Source: Adiantum capillus-veneris (Eukaryota > Streptophyta > Polypodiopsida > Polypodiales > Pteridaceae). Taken from it: a stretch of 64,000 nucleotides of DNA. This document shows, one piece after another, positions 62,882-64,000 of the stretch (within the stretch, counting starts at the first letter, position 1; every line of letters starts with the position of its first letter). Below the pieces are notes generated by a model that did not search any database, was not told the origin of the DNA, and saw nothing but the letters and a program-made list of their open reading frames with translations. The translations under genes and the position numbers were made by a program. The stretch is from NCBI GenBank assembly GCA_014529385.2, contig CM043964.1, forward strand, positions 136,902,529 to 136,966,528, given 5' to 3'.

Positions 62882-64000
62882 AAAAAGAAGAAAACACGAA
62901 GAAAGAGATTACAAAAAGTAGCAAAGTCAGACCCCAGTTCAAAGACCAACATAGGGACTGGTGACGACCCCATGTATATGAATGACGCTGAAGAGGATTC
63001 TGATTCAAGAGAAACCATGGAGACCAAAACAACCACTAAGATAGAAACCAACAAGAAAGATCTTCATGAGCCACAATGGCATGGATCCAAGAAGAAGATA
63101 GGAACTTATCCAAACCCTACAAAGGAGATTGAGCGAGTCAAGCGATTAAGGAGTTTGGTAGAAGATGCCCAAAGGGATCTAGAACCAGCACCTAGGAAGA
63201 TCCAAATTACAGACACCATGTTCCCTACGCAACAACAACCTCACCAAGTCCATAGACCCTTGGGCATACCTAGTGTTATCCAAGAAAAAAGTGACTTAAA
63301 GTCATGGGAAAGTGGGCGTACTCACTTCTTGATGGAAAGAATGTTTACAGAGGGACTACTTGATCCTATCGAAGAAATGGAGATCCCATCTTCCCCACGT
63401 CAAGGGACTCAAGGCCAAAAGGTGCCGTTAAACATTGCCAAATTGATGGATTTCATGTCTTCAGAAGTTAGAACCACCATCATGTCCAAACTATATAAAG
63501 ACCCCGAGCTAGTCTCAGCTCTTCGAGCCTTCCTCAATGGAGAACTGAAGTTTGGGCTACCACAATTTGCACAGATGGATGGAGCTGGGGAGATGCCATT
63601 AGAGGAGGAATACATAGATCCACAACCCAACCTAGATGAGAACCTTGTTATAGAAATACCTGTTAACAAGTTGGGACAATACTTTGAGGGGGATGAATCC
63701 AATGCGACCATACCAATCACTAATAAGGGATTAACTGTGAAGGGAATCCTTGATGGTGGCGCTGGGGTTAGCATTGTGACTAAAAATTGCTGGAAAACTA
63801 TGGGAAGACCTCACCTTGCGACCACAACCATAGTAGTGAAGATGGTCAATGGGTCTATTGTTAAACCTATTGGGATGCTAGAAGATCTCAAGATCAAGGT
63901 CTTTGGACATAAAATAAGGATTACCTTTATTGTTATGGATTTCTCCAAACACACTATGGCATCGGAGATGATCTTAGGACGTCCTTTCATGAGGGAAGCA
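62882..64000 (+). CDS. Gypsy protease region (pol start), partial
   Basis: The gag frame continues open beyond one TAG to the window end, 373 codons. A Lys/Arg-rich stretch and linker are followed by a retropepsin-like domain at about 63,720-64,000 with GILDGGAGVSIVT and MILGRPFM. The active-site triad is D-G-G rather than D-[ST]-G, a variant seen in some plant gypsy proteases as I recall. Translation would need read-through of the TAG or the stop is a simple mutation. It has no own obvious start codon context. Confidence 0.85.

Larger units (their letters stand above)
56534..64000 (+). mobile_element. Ty3/gypsy retrotransposon (5' LTR to protease), cut by the window end
   Basis: Order: a 5' LTR split by a smaller element, a primer-binding site, a long leader, gag with zinc knuckles, then protease. 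The element interrupts the copia integrase frame at 56,533. Flanking 5 bp caaaa (56,529-56,533) is the predicted TSD. The PBS type and the long gag/leader suggest the non-chromovirus Athila/Tat side of plant gypsy elements, but RT lies outside the window. One stop separates gag from protease in a single frame. Confidence 0.9.

Overview
The window looks like repeat-dominated nuclear DNA of a land plant. It has plant Ty1/copia and Ty3/gypsy retrotransposons, a Rep/Pif1 Helitron, a plant-type LINE and one intact plant fatty-acid-elongation gene (3-ketoacyl-CoA synthase). The very high density of (GA)n, (GT)n, poly-G and poly-C tracts and the heavy decay suggest a large, slowly purged genome. A fern or other non-seed plant is my guess, but nothing here proves the lineage.

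Layout. 0-4.6 kb: tandem repeats and fold-back elements that carry microsatellites. 4.7-8.9 kb (+): a decayed Helitron Rep/helicase whose Walker A lysine is lost. 9-16 kb: non-coding repeats, including relics of a copia LTR. 16.0-18.9 kb (-): a broken chromodomain gypsy element (chromovirus). 19-24 kb: non-coding with microsatellites. 24.3-36.8 kb: the most interesting region. 37-40 kb: tRNA-like SINE heads and AT-rich duplicated sequence. 40.2-42.0 kb: a deleted LTR element with target-site duplication (TSD) AGTAT. 43-45.2 kb (+): a LINE. 46.2-47.6 kb (-): the KCS gene. 48-51.7 kb: non-coding with a fold-back element. 51.7-64 kb: a three-level nest of LTR elements.

The 24-37 kb region holds two diverged, mutually inverted copies of one gene set. 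Copy 1 reads Y (+), X (+), then an opposing full-length histone H3-like gene (-) and the C-terminal part of a DDE-type transposase (-). Copy 2 reads, in mirror order, transposase (+), H3-like segment (+), then opposing X (-) and Y (-). Y and X align between copies by eye without gaps over long stretches. X has the same phase-0 intron of 76-78 bp in both. I infer a multigene DNA transposon of roughly 6-7 kb that carries a histone H3 (possibly CENH3-like) gene and two unrecognised proteins. All copies here are broken by stops and frameshifts.

In the right-hand nest, a copia element (-) runs from its 3' LTR at 51.74 kb to its GAG-pre-integrase domain at 56.53 kb. Inside its reverse transcriptase sits a 1.65-kb solo LTR (TSD TCAGC) of the same family as the 40-42 kb element. 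The copia reading frame is cut at 56,533 by a Ty3/gypsy element (+), whose 5' LTR is itself split by a 1.8-kb non-autonomous LTR element (-, TSD CTGGG). The gypsy gag-pol runs off the right edge, so the rest of the copia element should lie beyond the window. KCS is the only gene that looks functional and host-owned.
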